64,000 bases of DNA from Nocardia sp. CY41 (GTDB taxonomy: Bacteria > Actinomycetota > Actinomycetes > Mycobacteriales > Mycobacteriaceae): assembly GCF_009829325.1 (NCBI RefSeq), contig NZ_VUOS01000003.1, forward strand, positions 60,705 to 124,704, in the 5' to 3' direction. Made by a program: the position numbers and the translations under genes. Each line of letters begins with the position of its first letter. The stretch's first letter is position 1. This document shows, piece after piece, positions 8,365 through 19,030 of this stretch. The notes under the pieces are model-generated. The model was given only the letters and a program-made list of their open reading frames with translations, did no database searches and had not been told where the DNA came from.

Positions 8365-11300
8365 GTGGCAGGCAAGGCCCGCGTGCACGAGTTGGCCAAA
8401 GAACTCGGTGTCACGAGCAAGGAACTACTCGCAACGCTCAAGGAGCAGGGCGAGTTCGTGAAGTCGGCGTCCTCGACGGTGGAAGCTCCCGTCGCGCGTC
8501 GGCTGCGTGAGTCGTTCGCGGCGAAATCCGCCCCGTCCAACGGCAACAAGTCGGGTGCACGCCCCGGACCGTCCGGCCGTCCGGCCCCCAAACCCGCGGG
8601 CGGTGGCCCGCGTCCCGGTCCCCGTCCGTCGGCGCCCACTCCGGCGCCCACCGCGCAGGAGACCGCCGCCCCCGCCGCGCGCACCGGCGAATCCCCGGCC
8701 GTGAAGCCGGGCCCCGCCGCGCGTCCGGGACCGTCCCCGGCGTCCAAGCCCGCCACCCGGGAAACGATCACCCCGCAGGCCGCCGCGGCTTCGGGCGCGA
8801 CCGCGAGTTCCGCGCCCGCGCCGGCCGGTCCGCGGCCGACGCCGGGTGGCCCGCGCCCTGGCCAGCAGCAGCGACCCGGCGCCCCCGCCCCCGGTGGCCA
8901 GCGCCCGGGTGGTGCGGGTTCCGGCCCGCGCCCGGGGCCGAAGACCCCGCGCGTCGGTAACAACCCCTACTCGTCCGCTCCCGAACGTCCCGCGCCGCGT
9001 CCTGCCCCCGCTCAGGGTGGCCCGCGTCCGGGTCCCGCTCAGGGTGGCCCGCGTCCCGGTCCGGCCCAGGGCGGTCCCCGTCCCGGTCCGGCCCAGGGTG
9101 GCCCGCGTCCGGGTCCGGCTCAGGGTGGCCCGCGTCCGGCGCCCGGTCCGGGTGGTCCGCGTCCCGGCGGCCCGCGGCCGAGCCCCGGCTCGATGCCGCC
9201 CCGTCCTAATCCCGGCGCGATGCCGTCGCGTGCGGCGCGTCCCGGTGGCGCCGGAGGCCCCGGCGCCGGTCGTCCCGGCCGCCCCGGTGGCGCCGGTGCG
9301 GGGCGTCCCGGTGGTGGCGGCGGCGGTGGCTACCGCGGTGGTGGCGGTGCCCCCGGTGCGGGTGCCGGTGCGCCCGGTGCCGGTGGTGGCGCGGCCGGTG
9401 GCTTCCGCGGTCGTCCCGGTGGCGGCGGCGGTGGCGGCGGTCGTCCGGGTGGTCCCGGTGGCCGCGGTGGCGCGGCCGGCGCGTTCGGCCGTCCCGGTGG
9501 CGCGCCCCGGCGTGGTCGCAAGTCGAAGCGGCAGAAGCGGCAAGAGTACGACTCGATGCAGGCGCCCGCCGTCGGCGGCGTGCGGCTGCCGCGTGGCAAC
9601 GGCGAGATCATCCGGCTCGCCCGCGGCGCGTCGCTGTCGGACTTCGCGGAGAAGATCGACGCGAACCCGGCCGCGCTGGTGCAGGCTCTGTTCAACCTCG
9701 GTGAGATGGTCACCGCGACCCAGTCGGTGAACGACGAGACCCTCGAGCTGCTCGGCAGCGAGATGAACTACGTCGTCCACGTGGTCAGCCCCGAGGACGA
9801 GGACCGCGAGCTGCTGGAGTCGTTCGACCTCACCTACGGCGAGGACGAGGGCGGCGAGGAGGACCTCGAACAGCGTCCGCCGGTGGTCACCGTCATGGGC
9901 CACGTCGACCACGGTAAGACCCGACTGCTGGACACCATCCGCAAGGCCAACGTCCGCGAGGGCGAGGCAGGCGGCATCACCCAGCACATCGGCGCCTACC
10001 AGGTGCTCACCCACCTCGGCGACGAGGACCGGCTGATCACCTTCATCGACACCCCCGGTCACGAGGCGTTCACCGCCATGCGTGCCCGCGGTGCGAAGGC
10101 CACCGACATCGCGATCCTGGTGGTCGCCGCCGACGACGGCGTCATGCCGCAGACGGTGGAGGCGATCAACCACGCGCAGGCGGCCGACGTGCCGATCGTC
10201 GTGGCGGTCAACAAGATCGACAAGGAAGGCGCGAACCCGCAGAAGGTTCGTCAGCAGCTCACCGAGTACGGCCTGGTCGCCGAGGAATACGGCGGCGAGA
10301 CCATGTTCGTCGACATCTCCGCCAGGCAGAACCTCAACATCGACGCGCTGCTCGAGGCGGTCCTGCTGACCGCGGACGCGGCGTTGGACCTGCGGGCCAA
10401 CCCGGACATGGACGCGCAGGGTGTGGCCATCGAGGCGCACCTCGACCGCGGCCGCGGCCCGGTGGCCACCGTGCTCATCCAGCGCGGCACCCTGCGGGTC
10501 GGCGACTCGATCGTGGCGGGAGACGCCTACGGCCGCGTGCGCCGGATGGTGGACGAGCACGGCGAGGACGTCGAGGCGGCATTGCCGTCGCGGCCGGTCC
10601 AGGTCATCGGCTTCACGTCGGTGCCGGGTGCCGGTGACAACCTGCTCGTGGTGGACGAAGACCGGATCGCGCGGCAGATCGCCGACCGGCGCAACGCGCG
10701 CAAGCGCAACGCGCTGGCCGCACGCAGCCGCAAGCGGATCAGCCTGGAAGATCTGGATGCCGCGCTGAAGGAAACCAGCGAGCTGAACCTGATCCTCAAG
10801 GGCGACAACTCCGGCACGGTCGAGGCCCTCGAAGAGGCGCTGCTCGGCATCCAGGTGGGCGACGAGGTGCGGCTGCGGGTGATCGACCGCGGCGTCGGTG
10901 GCGTCACCGAGACCAACGTCAACCTGGCTTCGGCGTCGAACGCGATCATCATCGGATTCAACGTCCGCGCCGAGGGCAAGGCCACCGAGCTGGCCAACCG
11001 CGAGGGCGTCGACATCCGGTACTACTCGGTGATCTACCAGGCCATCGACGAGATCGAGAAGGCCCTCAAGGGCATGCTCAAGCCGATCTACGAAGAGGTC
11101 GAGCTGGGTCGCGCCGAGATCAGGGCGATCTTCCGTTCGTCGAAGATCGGCAACATCGCCGGTTGCATGGTCACGTCGGGATCGGTCAAGCGCAACGCCA
11201 AGGCGCGCCTGCTCCGGGACAACGTGGTGATCGCCGAGACGATGACGATCTCGTCGCTGCGCCGGGAGAAGGACGACGTCACCGAGGTCCGCGAGGGCTT

Positions 11301-11388
11301 CGAGTGCGGTATGACGGTCACCTACGCCGACATCAAGGAAGGCGACATCATCGAGGCCTACGAGCTGCGCGAGAAGCCGCGCGACTGA
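8365..11388 (+). CDS. infB: Translation initiation factor IF-2
   Basis: A 1007-residue IF-2, the GTPase that brings fMet-tRNA to the 30S subunit and promotes subunit joining. The GTG at 8365 follows GTGAGGAG and begins the typical [18 protein letters not shown]2_N motif. Residues about 50-385 are a very long Pro/Gly/Arg-rich linker, including a tandem nonapeptide and a glycine-rich RGG-like section. A second IF2_N copy sits near residue 410. The G domain starts with GHVDHGKT at residue 512, then DTPGHE and NKID. Domains II-IV follow ([16 protein letters not shown]-terminal fMet-tRNA-binding domain). A hairpin terminator follows. Confidence 0.97.
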   Translation: MAGKARVHELAKELGVTSKELLATLKEQGEFVKSASSTVEAPVARRLRESFAAKSAPSNGNKSGARPGPSGRPAPKPAGGGPRPGPRPSAPTPAPTAQETAAPAARTGESPAVKPGPAARPGPSPASKPATRETITPQAAAASGATASSAPAPAGPRPTPGGPRPGQQQRPGAPAPGGQRPGGAGSGPRPGPKTPRVGNNPYSSAPERPAPRPAPAQGGPRPGPAQGGPRPGPAQGGPRPGPAQGGPRPGPAQGGPRPAPGPGGPRPGGPRPSPGSMPPRPNPGAMPSRAARPGGAGGPGAGRPGRPGGAGAGRPGGGGGGGYRGGGGAPGAGAGAPGAGGGAAGGFRGRPGGGGGGGGRPGGPGGRGGAAGAFGRPGGAPRRGRKSKRQKRQEYDSMQAPAVGGVRLPRGNGEIIRLARGASLSDFAEKIDANPAALVQALFNLGEMVTATQSVNDETLELLGSEMNYVVHVVSPEDEDRELLESFDLTYGEDEGGEEDLEQRPPVVTVMGHVDHGKTRLLDTIRKANVREGEAGGITQHIGAYQVLTHLGDEDRLITFIDTPGHEAFTAMRARGAKATDIAILVVAADDGVMPQTVEAINHAQAADVPIVVAVNKIDKEGANPQKVRQQLTEYGLVAEEYGGETMFVDISARQNLNIDALLEAVLLTADAALDLRANPDMDAQGVAIEAHLDRGRGPVATVLIQRGTLRVGDSIVAGDAYGRVRRMVDEHGEDVEAALPSRPVQVIGFTSVPGAGDNLLVVDEDRIARQIADRRNARKRNALAARSRKRISLEDLDAALKETSELNLILKGDNSGTVEALEEALLGIQVGDEVRLRVIDRGVGGVTETNVNLASASNAIIIGFNVRAEGKATELANREGVDIRYYSVIYQAIDEIEKALKGMLKPIYEEVELGRAEIRAIFRSSKIGNIAGCMVTSGSVKRNAKARLLRDNVVIAETMTISSLRREKDDVTEVREGFECGMTVTYADIKEGDIIEAYELREKPRD
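9001..9162 (+). repeat. 27-base tandem repeat inside infB
   Basis: Six in-frame units of 27 bases encode the nonapeptide P-x-P-x-Q-G-G-P-R. Five units are nearly exact (the middle ones PGPAQGGPR) and the last is degenerate (PAPGPGGPR). Synonymous differences (GGT/GGC, CCG/CCC) separate the copies. It lies in the disordered N-terminal linker of IF-2 and is protein-coding, not a CRISPR array. Confidence 0.9.
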
Positions 11389-11403
11389 TAGACCGAGACG
11401 AGA

Positions 11404-11445
11404 CCGGACGCCGCGCGAAGAGCGCGGCGTCCGGCCGGTCTTTCT
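11404..11445 (+). terminator. Intrinsic terminator after infB
   Basis: Perfect 13-base arms CCGGACGCCGCGC (11404-11416) and GCGCGGCGTCCGG (11422-11434), a 5-base loop, then CCGGTCTTTCT. It separates infB from the DUF503/rbfA genes, though read-through is possible. Confidence 0.8.
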
Positions 11446-11463
11446 GAACTGGGGAGGGTAAGG

Positions 11464-11754
11464 GTGTACCTGGGTGCACTGGAGTTCGATCTGCTGCTCG
11501 GCGACGTGCATTCGCTGAAACAGAAGCGCTCGGTGATCCGGCCGATTCTGGCCGAATTGCAGCGTTACGGTGTGAGTGCCGCCGAAGGTGGGGAACACGA
11601 TCTATACCGTCGTTCGCTGCTGGGCGTGGCCATGGTCAGCGCGGGCATGGACCACCTGACCGAGGTGCTGGACAGATGTGAACGGCACGTCGCGGCCCGT
11701 CCGGAGTTACAGTTGCTGGCGGTGCGCCGCCGAATCTTCGGTCCCGAGGACTGA
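11464..11754 (+). CDS. YlxP-like protein (DUF503)
   Basis: A 96-residue protein of the DUF503 family (YlxP-like), recognised from [28 protein letters not shown] spacing: a beta strand, then D-x-x-SLKxKRSV, then a compact alpha/beta fold. The GTG at 11464 is preceded by GGGGAGGG. It sits between infB and rbfA, as in many Gram-positive genomes, which suggests a role near ribosome assembly, but the function is not established. Confidence 0.85.
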   Translation: MYLGALEFDLLLGDVHSLKQKRSVIRPILAELQRYGVSAAEGGEHDLYRRSLLGVAMVSAGMDHLTEVLDRCERHVAARPELQLLAVRRRIFGPED

Positions 11755-11842
11755 CCGCGGCGCAGCGACGGAGCTCGGGTGGCGGCACCGAGCCACGCGA
11801 CGACCGCCACCGAACAGAGTTGATAGTGAGGAGGAAACGGCC

Positions 11843-12286
11843 ATGGTGGACCAAGCCAGGGCACGCCGACTCGCCAAGCGGATCTCCTCGATCGTCGCGA
11901 CCGCGATCGAATACGAGGTGAAGGACCCGCGGCTGCGTTTCGTGACCGTTACCGACGCCAAGGTCACCGGCGATCTCCGGGAGGCGACGGTGTACTACAC
12001 CGTGATGGGCGAAACGCTCGACGCCGAACCGGATTACGACGGCGCGGCGGCCGGACTGGAGAAGGCCAAGGGCGTCCTGCGTTCCAAGGTGGGCGCGGGA
12101 ACCGGGGTGAAGTTCACCCCCACGCTGGCATTCGTACTGGACACCGTGCCCGACGCGGCACGGCAGATGGAGGAACTGCTCGCCAAGGCGCGGGCCGCGG
12201 ACGATGCGGTCGCCAAGGTGGCCGCCACCGCCAGGCCCGCGGGCGACGCCGACCCCTACAAGGTCGAACGCGACGCCGACGAGTGA
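11843..12286 (+). CDS. rbfA: 30S ribosome-binding factor RbfA
   Basis: A 147-residue RbfA, a KH-fold protein that binds the 5' end of 16S rRNA during 30S maturation and cold adaptation. Signature: [17 protein letters not shown] at the start, EVKDPRL, then [21 protein letters not shown]. The ATG at 11843 follows GAGGAGGAAA. A variable C-terminal tail of about 25 residues is Ala/Asp-rich. Confidence 0.95.
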   Translation: MVDQARARRLAKRISSIVATAIEYEVKDPRLRFVTVTDAKVTGDLREATVYYTVMGETLDAEPDYDGAAAGLEKAKGVLRSKVGAGTGVKFTPTLAFVLDTVPDAARQMEELLAKARAADDAVAKVAATARPAGDADPYKVERDADE

Positions 12287-12296
12287 CATGCGGTAG

Positions 12297-13301
<1,005 letters not shown>

Positions 13302-13656
13302 CCGTGGGTCTCGAATTCGGCATGGCCGCAGCATGTTCCCATCGCCGGATCGTTCCGTGGCCGGAGCGGTGCACGGACAGCTCGGCTTCGGTGGCATTCG
13401 GGCATGACTGTGCCGTCGCGCTCGACCGCCGGGCCGGTGGGGCGATCAGCGTCGGGGCCTGCCGACCTGCCCGCACCGGCGGTCCGCTCTCCGCGCCCGG
13501 ATGTTTCAGCCTCCGCGCGCTGTTCGGGAGATGTCGCTGCGAGGTCGGCGCGGCCGGTGATGGTAGGGCTCGGGCGTACGCAGCACAGTTCGTCGGTGGG
13601 TCGTGCGAACGCGGGACGACGGCGGGCTCTGCTCGGGCCGAGCAGCGGAGGTGCCG
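13302..13656. other. Intergenic stretch without a supported gene
   Basis: About 355 bases between nrnA and the MATE transporter gene. Open frames cross it in several directions but none has a start with a ribosome-binding site or recognisable protein. In M. tuberculosis, as I recall, dinF follows nrnA closely, so this gap is longer than expected. AGCGGAGG at 13644-13651 is the ribosome-binding site of the next gene. Confidence 0.5.
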
Positions 13657-15042
13657 GTGAAGGCCGAGAGTCCCAGTGGCGAGGAGGTCAGCGGTCCGGT
13701 CGGGCGCCCGGTCGGCGTCGACCGAGCCGCCGCAGCGGGGCCCAAGCGCATCCTCGGGCTCGCGTTGCCGACCCTCGGCGTGCTGGTCGCCGAACCGATC
13801 TACCTGCTGTTCGACCTGGCCGTGGTCGGCAGGCTCGGCGCGCTCGCGCTGGCCGGGCTCGCCGTCGGCGGATTGATTCTGGCGCAGACGAGTTCGCAGC
13901 TGACCTTCCTGTCCTATGGCACCACCGCGCGCTCCGCGCGTCGCCACGGCGCGGGCGACCACCCTGGGGCCGTCGCCGAAGGCGTGCAGGCCACCTGGAT
14001 CGCGATCGCCGTCGGCACCGCGATCCTGCTGCTCGTTCAAGTGCTCGCGGTGCCGGTGACCAGCGCCATCGCCGGCGGCGGCGATATCGCCCCGGAAGCG
14101 CTGGGCTGGGTGCGGATCGCGTTGTTCGGCGTGCCGCTGATCCTGATCTCCATGGCGGGCAACGGGTGGATGCGCGGCATCCAGGAGACGCGCAGGCCGC
14201 TGGTCTACGTGGTCGCGGGCCTGACCGTATCGGGCATGCTGTGCCCGGTGCTGGTGCACGGACTCCTCGGTGCGCCGCACCTCGGCCTGCCCGGTTCGGC
14301 GGTGGCGAACGTGGCGGGTCAGATCGTCACCGCGGTCCTGTTCCTGAACGCGCTGATTCGCGAGGGCGTTCCCCTGGCACCGCACTGGTCGGTCGTGCGG
14401 GCGCAGCTCGTGCTCGGTCGCGACCTGATCGTCCGCAGCTTCGCCTTCCAGGCGTGTTTCGTCTCGGCAGCCGCGGTCGCCGCGCGGTTCGGCGCCGCGT
14501 CGGTGGCGGCCCACCAGCTGGTGCTGCAACTGTGGAACTTCCTGGCGCTGGCCTTGGACGCGCTGGCCATCGCAGCCCAGACGCTCACCGGCGCCGCTCT
14601 GGGCGCGGGCGACGGCACCGGCGCCCGCGGGATCGCGCGGCGCGTGACCCGCTGGTCGGAGATCTTCAGCCTCGGGCTCGCCGCCTGCTTCGCGGCGGGG
14701 GCGGTGGCGATCCCGGCGCTGTTCACCGACGATCCCGATGTGCTCGAGCGCGCGCACGTGGTGTGGTGGTTCTTCGTCGCGCTCATTCCGGTGGCCGGCA
14801 TCGTCTTCGCCCTCGACGGCGTGCTGCTCGGCGCGGGCGACGCGGCGTATCTGCGCACCACCACGCTCGGCGCCGCGTTGCTCGGGTTCCTGCCCGCCAT
14901 CTGGTTGTCGCTGGCCTTCGACTGGGGAGTGGCCGGAATCTGGTCCGGCCTCGCCGCGTTCATGATGTTGCGGCTGATCGCCGTCGCGTGGCGGGCGCTG
15001 TCGGGCCGGTGGGCCCTGGTCGGCGTCGAGATGCCGAGGTGA
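13657..15042 (+). CDS. dinF: MATE-family efflux transporter (DinF-like)
   Basis: A 461-residue integral membrane protein with about 12 hydrophobic segments (e.g. LGLALPTLGVLVAEPIYLLF at the start) and the repeated two-bundle arrangement of MATE transporters. These export cationic drugs and metabolites using Na+ or H+ gradients. The N-terminal AEPIYLLFDLAVVGRLG corresponds to the conserved P-x(4)-x-D-x-x-x-V/I-G region. GTG 13657 is placed 4-5 bases after GGAGG; GTG 13651 overlaps that site and is less likely. Position next to nrnA matches Rv2836c dinF. Substrate unknown. Confidence 0.88.
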   Translation: MKAESPSGEEVSGPVGRPVGVDRAAAAGPKRILGLALPTLGVLVAEPIYLLFDLAVVGRLGALALAGLAVGGLILAQTSSQLTFLSYGTTARSARRHGAGDHPGAVAEGVQATWIAIAVGTAILLLVQVLAVPVTSAIAGGGDIAPEALGWVRIALFGVPLILISMAGNGWMRGIQETRRPLVYVVAGLTVSGMLCPVLVHGLLGAPHLGLPGSAVANVAGQIVTAVLFLNALIREGVPLAPHWSVVRAQLVLGRDLIVRSFAFQACFVSAAAVAARFGAASVAAHQLVLQLWNFLALALDALAIAAQTLTGAALGAGDGTGARGIARRVTRWSEIFSLGLAACFAAGAVAIPALFTDDPDVLERAHVVWWFFVALIPVAGIVFALDGVLLGAGDAAYLRTTTLGAALLGFLPAIWLSLAFDWGVAGIWSGLAAFMMLRLIAVAWRALSGRWALVGVEMPR

Positions 15043-15100
15043 CCGACACCCGGCTCGGCCGGTGCGTGCGAATCCGGACGGATGTGCCAAGGTAGGTGTG

Positions 15101-16060
15101 GTGATACCCAAGTTGATGGCGGTGAGCGACATTCACGTCGGGCACCAGGGGAATCGGCCGGTCGTCGAGCAGATCACGGCGGACTCGCCGGAGGACTGGC
15201 TCATCGTGGCCGGCGACGTGGGGGAGAAGACCGAGGACATCCGGTGGGCGCTGGAGCTGCTGCGCGGCCGGTTCGCCAAGGTGATCTGGGTGCCGGGCAA
15301 CCACGAGTTGTGGACGACGGCGAAGGACCCGGTGCAGATGGCCGGGGTGGCGCGCTACGACTACCTTGTGTCGATCTGCCGTGACCTGGATGTGCTGACA
15401 CCGGAGGACCCCTTTCCGGTGTGGCAGGGCGCGGGTGCGGAGGAGCACGGCGGAGCGGTGACGCTGGCGCCGATGTTCCTGCTGTACGACTACTCGTTCC
15501 TGCCGGAGGGAGCCACCACCAAGGCGGAGGGCCTGGCGATCGCGCGTGAACGCAACGTGGTGGCCACCGACGAGTTCCTGCTGTCGCCGGAGCCGTATCT
15601 GACCAGGGACGCGTGGTGCCACGCGCGGGTGCAGGTGACCAAACGCAAGCTCGACGCGCTCGCCCCCGGCACCCCGCTCGTGCTGATCAACCACTTCCCG
15701 CTGGTGCGGCAGCCGACCGACGTGTTGTTCTACCCGGAGTTCGCGCTGTGGTGCGGCACCGAGCTGACCGCCGACTGGCACACCCGCTACAACGTGGTCT
15801 GCTCGGTCTACGGTCACCTGCACATCCCGCGCACCTCGCATTACGACGGCGTCCGGTTCGAAGAGGTCTCGCTCGGCTACCCGCGCGAATGGCAGCGCCG
15901 TGGCCTTCCCGACCGACTGCTGCGTCAGATTCTGCCGACCCCGCAGTACCCGCCGGGCACCCTGAACAAGTGGGGCGGGCACTTCCAGGTGACGCCGGAG
16001 ATGGAAGCCGCCGCCGCGGAGATGCGCAGTAAAGCGCAGCAGCGGCGCGGGCTGGCATAG
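15101..16060 (+). CDS. Metallophosphoesterase
   Basis: A 319-residue calcineurin-like phosphoesterase. The five motifs are present: SDIHVGH (D-x-H), VAGDVGE (G-D-x-x), WVPGNHELW (G-N-H-E), INHFPL (H) and YGHLHIPR (G-H-x-H), enough for a two-metal site. It is the syntenic equivalent of Rv2795c upstream of pptT. The substrate is unknown. Two adjacent GTG codons (15098, 15101) are possible starts after AAGGTAGG; the second has better spacing. Confidence 0.88.
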   Translation: MIPKLMAVSDIHVGHQGNRPVVEQITADSPEDWLIVAGDVGEKTEDIRWALELLRGRFAKVIWVPGNHELWTTAKDPVQMAGVARYDYLVSICRDLDVLTPEDPFPVWQGAGAEEHGGAVTLAPMFLLYDYSFLPEGATTKAEGLAIARERNVVATDEFLLSPEPYLTRDAWCHARVQVTKRKLDALAPGTPLVLINHFPLVRQPTDVLFYPEFALWCGTELTADWHTRYNVVCSVYGHLHIPRTSHYDGVRFEEVSLGYPREWQRRGLPDRLLRQILPTPQYPPGTLNKWGGHFQVTPEMEAAAAEMRSKAQQRRGLA

Positions 16061-16198
16061 TCCGCTCACGGAGGTGCAGTCGATCGACACCAGCCTCCCT
16101 CGCACGTGTCCATGGCTACGTCGGAGGTGCGGCCGTGGCCTCGGGCGGCACATGGCGCTGCGATCCCACCTGGTGCGGCTCGACTACGCTCGTCGGTG

Positions 16199-16867
16199 AT
16201 GATCGAGAACATTCTGCCCGCGGGTGTGGCCTCGGCCGAGCTGCTGGCGTACCCCGAGGATCTGCGGCCGCATCCCGCCGAGGAACATCTCATCGCCAAG
16301 TCGGTGGAGAAGCGGCGCCGCGACTTCATCGGCGCGCGGCATTGCGCCCGGCTGGCGCTGACCCAGCTCGGCGAGCCGCCGGTGGCCATCGGCAAGGGTG
16401 AGCGCGGCGCTCCGGTGTGGCCGCGCGGCGTCGTCGGCAGCCTGACCCACTGCGACGGCTATCAGGCCGCCGCGCTGGGACACAAGCTGCGGTTCCGTTC
16501 CATCGGCATCGATGCCGAGCCGCACGCCACCCTGCCCGACGGCGTGCTGGACTCGGTCAGCCTGCCGCCGGAGCGGGAGTGGCTGAAGACCACCGATTCC
16601 CCGCTGCATCTCGACCGGTTGCTGTTCTGCGCGAAAGAGGCCACCTACAAGGCGTGGTTTCCGCTCACGGTGCGCTGGCTGGGCTTCGAGGACGCGCATA
16701 TCACGTTCGAGATCGAGGACAGCACCGCCGATTCCGGGCACGGCAGCTTCCATACCGAGCTGCTGGTGCCCGGGCAGACCACGGACGGTGGGACGCCGCT
16801 GCTGTCGTTCGAGGGCCGTTGGCTGATCACCGACGGATACATCCTGACCGCGATCGCGCACGTCTGA
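16199..16867 (+). CDS. pptT: 4'-phosphopantetheinyl transferase PptT
   Basis: A 222-residue Sfp-type phosphopantetheinyl transferase. It moves the phosphopantetheine arm of CoA to carrier proteins of type I fatty acid synthase, polyketide synthases and NRPSs; PptT is essential in mycobacteria for mycolic acid and siderophore synthesis. The Mg2+-binding GIDAEPH and the FCAKEATYKAWF motif (K-E-x-x-Y-K) are intact, and the N-terminal KRRRDFIGARHCAR matches the actinobacterial subgroup. The stop overlaps the truB start (TGATG), as in the pptT-truB pair elsewhere. Confidence 0.95.
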   Translation: MIENILPAGVASAELLAYPEDLRPHPAEEHLIAKSVEKRRRDFIGARHCARLALTQLGEPPVAIGKGERGAPVWPRGVVGSLTHCDGYQAAALGHKLRFRSIGIDAEPHATLPDGVLDSVSLPPEREWLKTTDSPLHLDRLLFCAKEATYKAWFPLTVRWLGFEDAHITFEIEDSTADSGHGSFHTELLVPGQTTDGGTPLLSFEGRWLITDGYILTAIAHV

Positions 16868-17766
16868 TGGACGGACTCGGCGGGCTGCTCGTCATCGACA
16901 AGGCCGGCGGCTGGACCAGCCACGACGTCGTCGCGAAATGCCGCAAGCTGCTGCACACCAAGAAGATCGGCCATGCGGGCACCCTCGACCCGATGGCGAC
17001 CGGCGTGCTGGTGCTCGGCGTGGAGCGCGCGACCAAACTGCTCGGCCTGCTCACGTTGACGACCAAGGCGTACACCGCGACCATCCGGCTCGGCCAGGCC
17101 ACCAGCACCGACGACGCCGAGGGCGAGGTGCTCACGACGATCCCGTCCGGTCACCTCGCCGACGACGACATCGCCGCGCGGACCGCGGAATTGACCGGCG
17201 ACATCGACCAAGTGCCTGCCACCGTGAGCGCGATCAAGGTCGACGGCGAGCGCGCCTACGCCCGCCACCGTGCGGGCGAAGACGTGCAGTTGGCCCCACG
17301 GCCGGTCACGGTGTCGCGGTTCGACGTGCTCGCCCGGCGCGACGTCGGCGATTTCGTCGATCTGGACGTGGTGGTCGAGTGCTCCTCGGGCACCTATGTG
17401 CGGGCACTGGCCAGGGACCTGGGCGCCGCGCTCGGCGTCGGCGGCCACTTGACCGCGTTGCGCCGTACCAGGGTCGGTCCTTTCACGCTCGAGCACGCCC
17501 GCACCCTGGACGAGTTGGCCGCCGCCGCGGAGATGGGCGTGCCGCCGCTGAATCTCGACATGGACGCGGCGGTCCGAACCGCGTTCCCGCTCCGGGACAT
17601 CGACGAAAAGCAAGCCGACGACCTGCGCAACGGCCGCTGGCTGGATCCCGTCGGGATAGCCGGTGTGTACGCCGCCATCGACCCGGAAGGCCGTGCGATC
17701 GCGCTGCTGCGGGAAAGCGGCAAGCGAGCCGCGTCGGTCATGGTGGTGCGCCCGTCCAACCTCTGA
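16867..17766 (+). CDS. truB: tRNA pseudouridine(55) synthase TruB
   Basis: A 299-residue TruB, which makes pseudouridine 55 in the T loop of tRNAs. The catalytic Asp41 is in GHAGTLDPMATGVL. Also visible: KAYTATIRLG, ATVSAIKVDGERAYA and CSSGTYVRALARDLG; the C-terminal part resembles a short PUA-like domain. It starts on the last base of the pptT stop codon, so the two are translationally coupled. Confidence 0.96.
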   Translation: MDGLGGLLVIDKAGGWTSHDVVAKCRKLLHTKKIGHAGTLDPMATGVLVLGVERATKLLGLLTLTTKAYTATIRLGQATSTDDAEGEVLTTIPSGHLADDDIAARTAELTGDIDQVPATVSAIKVDGERAYARHRAGEDVQLAPRPVTVSRFDVLARRDVGDFVDLDVVVECSSGTYVRALARDLGAALGVGGHLTALRRTRVGPFTLEHARTLDELAAAAEMGVPPLNLDMDAAVRTAFPLRDIDEKQADDLRNGRWLDPVGIAGVYAAIDPEGRAIALLRESGKRAASVMVVRPSNL

Positions 17767-17797
17767 GATATCTCGGCGGTTCGATCCCGTCTCGGCG

Positions 17798-17864
17798 GAC
17801 GCAACGCGGCAAGATCGGTTCGAGAACGGGAGCAATCCCGTCGCGGCGTCAGTGCCGTTGCGTC
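17798..17864. terminator. Nested hairpins between convergent truB and tetR
   Basis: An outer stem pairs GACGCAACGCGGCA (17798-17811) with TGCCGTTGCGTC (17853-17864) with a two-base bulge. Inside it, ACGGGA/TCCCGT (17826-17831, 17836-17841) closes a GCAA tetraloop. The element lies between convergent genes and is most simply a bidirectional terminator. Confidence 0.55.
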
Positions 17865-17885
17865 GCCGGCCGATCAGCCCGAAGG

Positions 17886-18485
17886 TTATCCCGAGCTGTC
17901 CGCGCCGGTGATGTCGATGACCGGCCGCAAAGCGCCGAGCAGCGCGCCGAGTGAGATCTCCCGCATCTGGGCTCGGGTCGGTGTGCCGTGCTCCAGCCAG
18001 TCGACGGTGAGCACCCGCACGAAGGTCAGCCAGCTCGTCAGGATCGCCGAGACGGTGGCGCGCAGCGGTCCCGCCAATCGCAGTGCGTCGAGCACGCGCT
18101 CGCGCAGTTCGCCGAGTTCGCCCGCGATGATCGCCTGGATGGTGGGGTCCGCGGCCAGCACGCGGTTGGCCGCGAGCACGCTGTTGGCGTTGGCCTCGAA
18201 GTAGTCGAAGTGCGTGTCCAGGCCGGCGGCGAGCTGGTCGGCCACGGGTGCTTCGGCGTCGAATGTGGTCGCGACCAGCAGTTGCTCGGAGGCGAGCTGG
18301 TAGACGGCCGCGAACAAGTCGCGCTTGCCAGGGAAGTGGCGGTAGAGCAAGGCGCGGGACACGCCGGCCTCGGCGGCCACGTCCTCCATGAGTACCGCGT
18401 CGTAGGGCCGGTCCGCGAACAGCTTCGCGCCTGCGTCGACGAGCACGCGGCGGCGCTCCTCGGGGGACAGTCGGCGGCGGGTCAC
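17886..18485 (-). CDS. TetR family transcriptional regulator
   Basis: A 199-residue TetR-type repressor. The N-terminal helix-turn-helix is clear (RRRVLVDAGAKLF ... MEDVAAEAGVSRALLYRHFPGKRDLF, about residues 12-57); the C-terminal ligand domain is not assignable to a known effector. The GTG start at 18485 lies 9 bases from the first of two inverted repeats in the gap to the divergent gene, so it very likely represses itself and the DUF4345 gene. Confidence 0.9.
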   Translation of the reverse strand: MTRRRLSPEERRRVLVDAGAKLFADRPYDAVLMEDVAAEAGVSRALLYRHFPGKRDLFAAVYQLASEQLLVATTFDAEAPVADQLAAGLDTHFDYFEANANSVLAANRVLAADPTIQAIIAGELGELRERVLDALRLAGPLRATVSAILTSWLTFVRVLTVDWLEHGTPTRAQMREISLGALLGALRPVIDITGADSSG

Positions 18486-18494
18486 CTCGTGAGC

Positions 18495-18552
18495 TTAGTT
18501 GACGCGTGTCTACTACAAGCCGTAGGGTCTTAGTAGACAAACGTCTACTAAG
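18495..18552. promoter_or_regulatory. Two tandem TetR operators
   Basis: Site 1 is the imperfect repeat TTAGTTGAC-GCGT-GTCTACTAC (18495-18516). Site 2 is the perfect repeat CTTAGTAGAC-AAAC-GTCTACTAAG (18529-18552). Both have four-base spacers and half-sites of the form GTCTACTA; their centres are 35 bases apart. They occupy the divergent gap between the TetR gene and the DUF4345 gene. Confidence 0.8.
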
Positions 18553-18619
18553 CGGTGGTCGGTAGAAGGCGCTGTTCGCCCCGCATGCCGAACACTTCGC
18601 GTGCATCCGGGAGGCATGT

Positions 18620-19030
18620 ATGTCCAGCGCACTCAAATGGCTGTCCATGGTGATGGGCGTCGCCTGCGTGGCGATCGGAATCCTGCACATAGCACTCGGT
18701 GTCGACTCGGTGCCCGACATGGGTTCGGCCGGAGTGACCGCCGACAGCCAGAGCCGGTTCTTCGGTGCCATCTTCGCCGGGTACGGCCTCGCGTGGATCT
18801 GGGCCGCGCGGCAGTCGCCGATACCCGCGGCGGCGGTGCGCCTGCTGGCCGGGATCTTCCTGCTCGGCGGGGTGGCCCGCTTCGTCTCGGTCGCCGTGTA
18901 CGGCTGGCCACACTGGTTCCAGATCGTTTTGACCCTCATCGAACTCGTGCTTCCCCCGGTCTACTTCTGGCTCGCCGACGCCGACGAGAAGCGGCTCGGC
19001 TCGGCGCCTCGCGTGCTCGCCGCGGATTGA
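18620..19030 (+). CDS. Small membrane protein (DUF4345-like)
   Basis: A 136-residue protein with four predicted membrane segments (LSMVMGVACVAIGILHIAL; FFGAIFAGYGLAWIWA; LLAGIFLLGGVARFVSV; a C-terminal one around LIELVLPPVYFWLA). The pattern GxxHI, FGxxxAGYGLA and GGxARxxS fits DUF4345 proteins, whose function is unknown. GGGAGG precedes the ATG. It is divergent from the TetR gene and probably its target, which hints at a role in stress or membrane-active compound response. Confidence 0.75.
   Translation: MSSALKWLSMVMGVACVAIGILHIALGVDSVPDMGSAGVTADSQSRFFGAIFAGYGLAWIWAARQSPIPAAAVRLLAGIFLLGGVARFVSVAVYGWPHWFQIVLTLIELVLPPVYFWLADADEKRLGSAPRVLAAD

Noticed and set aside
9001..9162. CRISPR-like repeats
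   Set aside because: The 27-base units have no spacers and encode an in-frame nonapeptide in IF-2.
8425..11598. Reverse-strand open frame of over 1000 codons across infB
   Set aside because: A shadow of infB caused by high GC; its translation is low-complexity and His/Val/Asp-rich, with no family pattern.
13404..13650. Forward frame leading into the MATE transporter gene
   Set aside because: It is in a different frame from the transporter and lacks a ribosome-binding site and protein similarity.
17767..17885. Degenerate tRNA-like sequence after truB (GGTTCGATCCCGT)
   Set aside because: The T-arm-like bases lack an acceptor stem and anticodon arm; the nested hairpins explain the structure better.
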